64,000 nucleotides of DNA from Candidatus Uabimicrobium amorphum (GTDB lineage Bacteria > Planctomycetota > Uabimicrobiia > Uabimicrobiales > Uabimicrobiaceae): contig NZ_AP019860.1 of NCBI RefSeq assembly GCF_009002475.1, forward strand, positions 8,243,547-8,307,546, given 5' to 3'. The translations under genes were made by a program, and so were the position numbers. Below the pieces are notes generated by a model that searched no databases, was not told where the DNA came from, and saw only the letters and a list, made by a program, of their open reading frames with translations. Positions 62,184 to 64,000 of the stretch are shown here, piece after piece. How positions within the stretch are numbered: position 1 is the stretch's first letter; each line of letters opens with the position of its first letter.

Positions 62184-62927
62184 TTAAGAATTGGTAAATG
62201 ATACATATTCTTCTGGTGTCCCGAAAAATATTACATCATCTTTTGGGATTAATTTATAGTAAATATTCGCTCCACTAGAAATAGCAGTATTGTATAAGGG
62301 AGCGACATATCTTTCGCCTCCTTGTAAATGTGTTGGATTTACATTTTCAATGGTGGAGTAAAGATCAAGATAAAAGGCAACGGATTTAAAATAATATAGA
62401 CCTGTACTACAGAAGTCAGATATTCTATTTTTTTCGGTAACATAAATTGCTTTGCCAATAGAAGCGCTTTTGTCAACTGGTTTCACAAATGACCAATGAT
62501 GACCACTTCCACAAAAAACTTCGATATATCCATCTACATTTTTCTGGCGGAACTCTTTTGGAAACTTGTAATTCGGACGCATGGTATCTATATTAAAAAT
62601 TGTTATTGGTTCCGAAGTAGCAACAGTTGTTTTTTTTAGCCCAATAGCTACCGTCTCGGCTTGACCAGACGTTTCAGAATTTAGAATACAAATCTTTAAG
62701 TTGGTCGCGTTTAAGCCAATGCTGTTTAGTTCTGCGCGAATAAAGTTTTCACAGTTATAGGTATCTCTACATATAAACAAAAATTTTTCTGATGCATAGT
62801 AGTTAGAAAAACTGGAAATAGCATGGGCAAACAAAGATTTATTTTTTGCCTGTAACATGTATTTTGGTTTCTCATATCCAGCTTGGCGAAAGCGGCTGCT
62901 GGTACCCGCCATTGGTATTACAATCAT
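62184..62927 (-). CDS. Nucleotidyltransferase (sugar or substituent activation)
   Basis: NTP-transferase fold (247 aa). Nucleotide loop VIPMAGTSSRFRQAGYEKPKY near 4-24 (listed as IPMAGTSSRF and EKPKYML), substrate region SGQAETVAIGL, metal-binding FNIDTMRP (Asp in the usual LxxD position), GGERYVAPLYN near the end. Similar proteins activate phospho-sugars or small head groups with NTP in capsule loci. I chose the ATG at 62927, which begins directly on the nucleotide-binding strand with GGA upstream, over a TTG at 62945 without a Shine-Dalgarno. Head of the leftward unit that also makes the two proteins downstream. Confidence 0.82.
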   Translation of the reverse strand: MIVIPMAGTSSRFRQAGYEKPKYMLQAKNKSLFAHAISSFSNYYASEKFLFICRDTYNCENFIRAELNSIGLNATNLKICILNSETSGQAETVAIGLKKTTVATSEPITIFNIDTMRPNYKFPKEFRQKNVDGYIEVFCGSGHHWSFVKPVDKSASIGKAIYVTEKNRISDFCSTGLYYFKSVAFYLDLYSTIENVNPTHLQGGERYVAPLYNTAISSGANIYYKLIPKDDVIFFGTPEEYVSFTNS

Positions 62928-63069
62928 TGATTTAATCCGTTTCAATACAACACTGTAATTTCTGGCTTGTAGCTCTATTGATTCTCTATTTTTAAAATAG
63001 CAAAATTTTATATCGGAAGCAAATTCTAGTTTTGTCGATACGTCTTAATAACGCCACAGGAAAGTCGAT

Positions 63070-63098
63070 TTGACAATTGTCGGTGAATGAGTTACAGT
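63070..63098 (+). promoter_or_regulatory. Candidate promoter with operator-like palindrome
   Basis: TTGACA (63070-63075), 17-bp spacer, TACAGT (63093-63098); start near 63105, leader about 45 bases. The perfect palindrome GACAATTGTC (63072-63081) overlaps the -35 and could bind a regulator. Confidence 0.5.
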
Positions 63099-63149
63099 AT
63101 AAAATATAGTGCTGTATTTTAAAATTGTGAATCTTAAGTAAAGCAGAAA

Positions 63150-64000
63150 ATGAAACAACTAGTATTGCATTTTGGAATGCACAAAACAGGTAGTACGGCT
63201 ATACAACAATCCTTATATAAATCAGACCTAGGCCCTAATTGGGAATACTTAGATCTTGGAATACCAAACCACTCAGGCATTATTCGTTCTATTTTTCAAA
63301 AAAAATTATGCCGCCGCCAGAAAATTTTGAATATATCGCAATGCGAATTTTTACGGAAGAAAGCAAAGAATAGATCTCTATTTGAATCAGCATTGAAAGC
63401 CTGCCAAAAAGAAAATGTCATTATGTCTGGAGAAGGAACATGCCGTTTAACCAAAGATGAGTTATTCAATCTAAAAGAAACATGCTTGTCTTTAGGGTTT
63501 CACACCACAACAGTTGGATACTTACGAGAACCTAAGGGATATATTGAAAGCTCGTTCCAGCAAGGATTTAAATCACTACATGAACTTGCTTTTTTTGAGC
63601 ATTTACCATACCCAAATTACAGAAAAACCTTAACTCAGTTTGAGGAAGTTTTTGGTAATAAAAACGTTTCCTACTGGTTATATGACAAAGATAGGTTTAT
63701 CGATAGATGCGTTGTAAAAGATTTTCTTTCTCGATTAGGTGTTAAACCTCGACAAATTACGACTAAACAAAGTAACAAAGCGATGTCGATTTATACATTT
63801 CGTTTTTTATACACTTATAGAAAACTAGGACCAGCCCTAATCCCTGGAAAACTCGTCCAACAACATAACAATTTGCTATTTAACAAACTTCGTGAACTTG
63901 AAGGGCCCAAGTTATCGCTTTCAAAAGAGATAATAGATCCTATCATTGAAAGCAACTGGGAAGATATCGCGTGGGCCAACAGTAAATTAGAAAATTCTTT
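63150..64000 (+). CDS. Sulfotransferase-family protein (3' end outside window)
   Basis: Frame open from ATG 63150 to the window end (283 complete codons). The start MKQLVLHFGMHKTGSTAIQQSLY carries the PAPS loop HKTGSTAIQ (written here in part: HFGMHKTGST). MSGEGTCRL and GYLREPKGYIESSFQQGF follow at the same spacing as in the protein at 58217, and the late LSLSKEIIDPIIE segment also matches. So it is a paralogue. The locus continues beyond 64000. No clear Shine-Dalgarno. Confidence 0.85.
   Translation, partial: MKQLVLHFGMHKTGSTAIQQSLYKSDLGPNWEYLDLGIPNHSGIIRSIFQKKLCRRQKILNISQCEFLRKKAKNRSLFESALKACQKENVIMSGEGTCRLTKDELFNLKETCLSLGFHTTTVGYLREPKGYIESSFQQGFKSLHELAFFEHLPYPNYRKTLTQFEEVFGNKNVSYWLYDKDRFIDRCVVKDFLSRLGVKPRQITTKQSNKAMSIYTFRFLYTYRKLGPALIPGKLVQQHNNLLFNKLRELEGPKLSLSKEIIDPIIESNWEDIAWANSKLENS

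Overview
The window looks like a chromosomal stretch from a low-GC bacterium with a Gram-negative-type envelope (outer-membrane barrel, lipoproteins, lgt). Its gene style is planctomycete-like: five Hanks-type Ser/Thr kinases in 64 kb, several fused to repeats, TPRs, zinc ribbons or a membrane-anchored sensor, plus many secreted proteins and sulfotransferases. I infer a Planctomycetota-type lineage such as the Uabimicrobium group. No rRNA or marker gene here proves that.

Layout: 1-9.5 kb holds the C-terminal part of a giant repeat protein ending in a kinase domain, a secreted M14 carboxypeptidase, two membrane proteins of unknown role and a tiny 45-codon gene between two terminator-like hairpins. 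9.5-14 kb holds a secreted Asp-box propeller protein, a 75-bp tandem repeat array with an inverted-repeat appendix, and a lipase divergent from an aldo/keto reductase. 14.9-17.8 kb is a compact group: hemolysin III, DUF952, Kir-type K+ channel and a metal-binding lipoprotein. 17.8-22 kb has a TPR kinase, a repeat-filled spacer and two tandem zinc-ribbon kinases. 22-28.7 kb has a class II amidotransferase, an outer-membrane protein, a two-component system whose histidine kinase is split into two frames, a protein with a deoxyribosyltransferase/TIR-like domain, and a PhzF protein.

28.7-37 kb is housekeeping: M20 amidohydrolase, FMN glutamate-synthase-like protein, tRNA-Thr immediately ahead of an RluA-type pseudouridine synthase, Lgt, purine nucleoside phosphorylase, and a tRNA-Cys/tRNA-Leu operon with a near-consensus promoter. 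37-49 kb has a MITE-like element, a strongly codon-biased subtilase with a hairpin at its mRNA 5' end, a kinase plus partner operon, a heterodimeric ABC exporter operon, and an acidic repeat secreted protein. 49-54.5 kb is a leftward operon (GntP-type permease, family I CoA-transferase, Na+/solute symporter) that fits uptake and CoA activation of a short-chain hydroxy or keto acid; its leader can pair with the first Shine-Dalgarno.

54.7-64 kb is a surface-polysaccharide region: NDP-hexose 2,3-dehydratase, a GT2 glycosyltransferase fused to a degenerate sulfotransferase-like domain, three further sulfotransferases (one cut by the window end), an APH-type phosphotransferase, a nucleotidyltransferase and a glycosyltransferase-like protein. 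Together they suggest a sulfated, deoxysugar-containing glycan. I found no CRISPR array, rRNA, transposase or phage genes. The best candidates for something unusual are the split sensor kinase, the GT2/pseudo-sulfotransferase fusion, the repeat-kinase fusion without a membrane segment, the SD-sequestering leader of the permease operon, and the duplicated core in Lgt.
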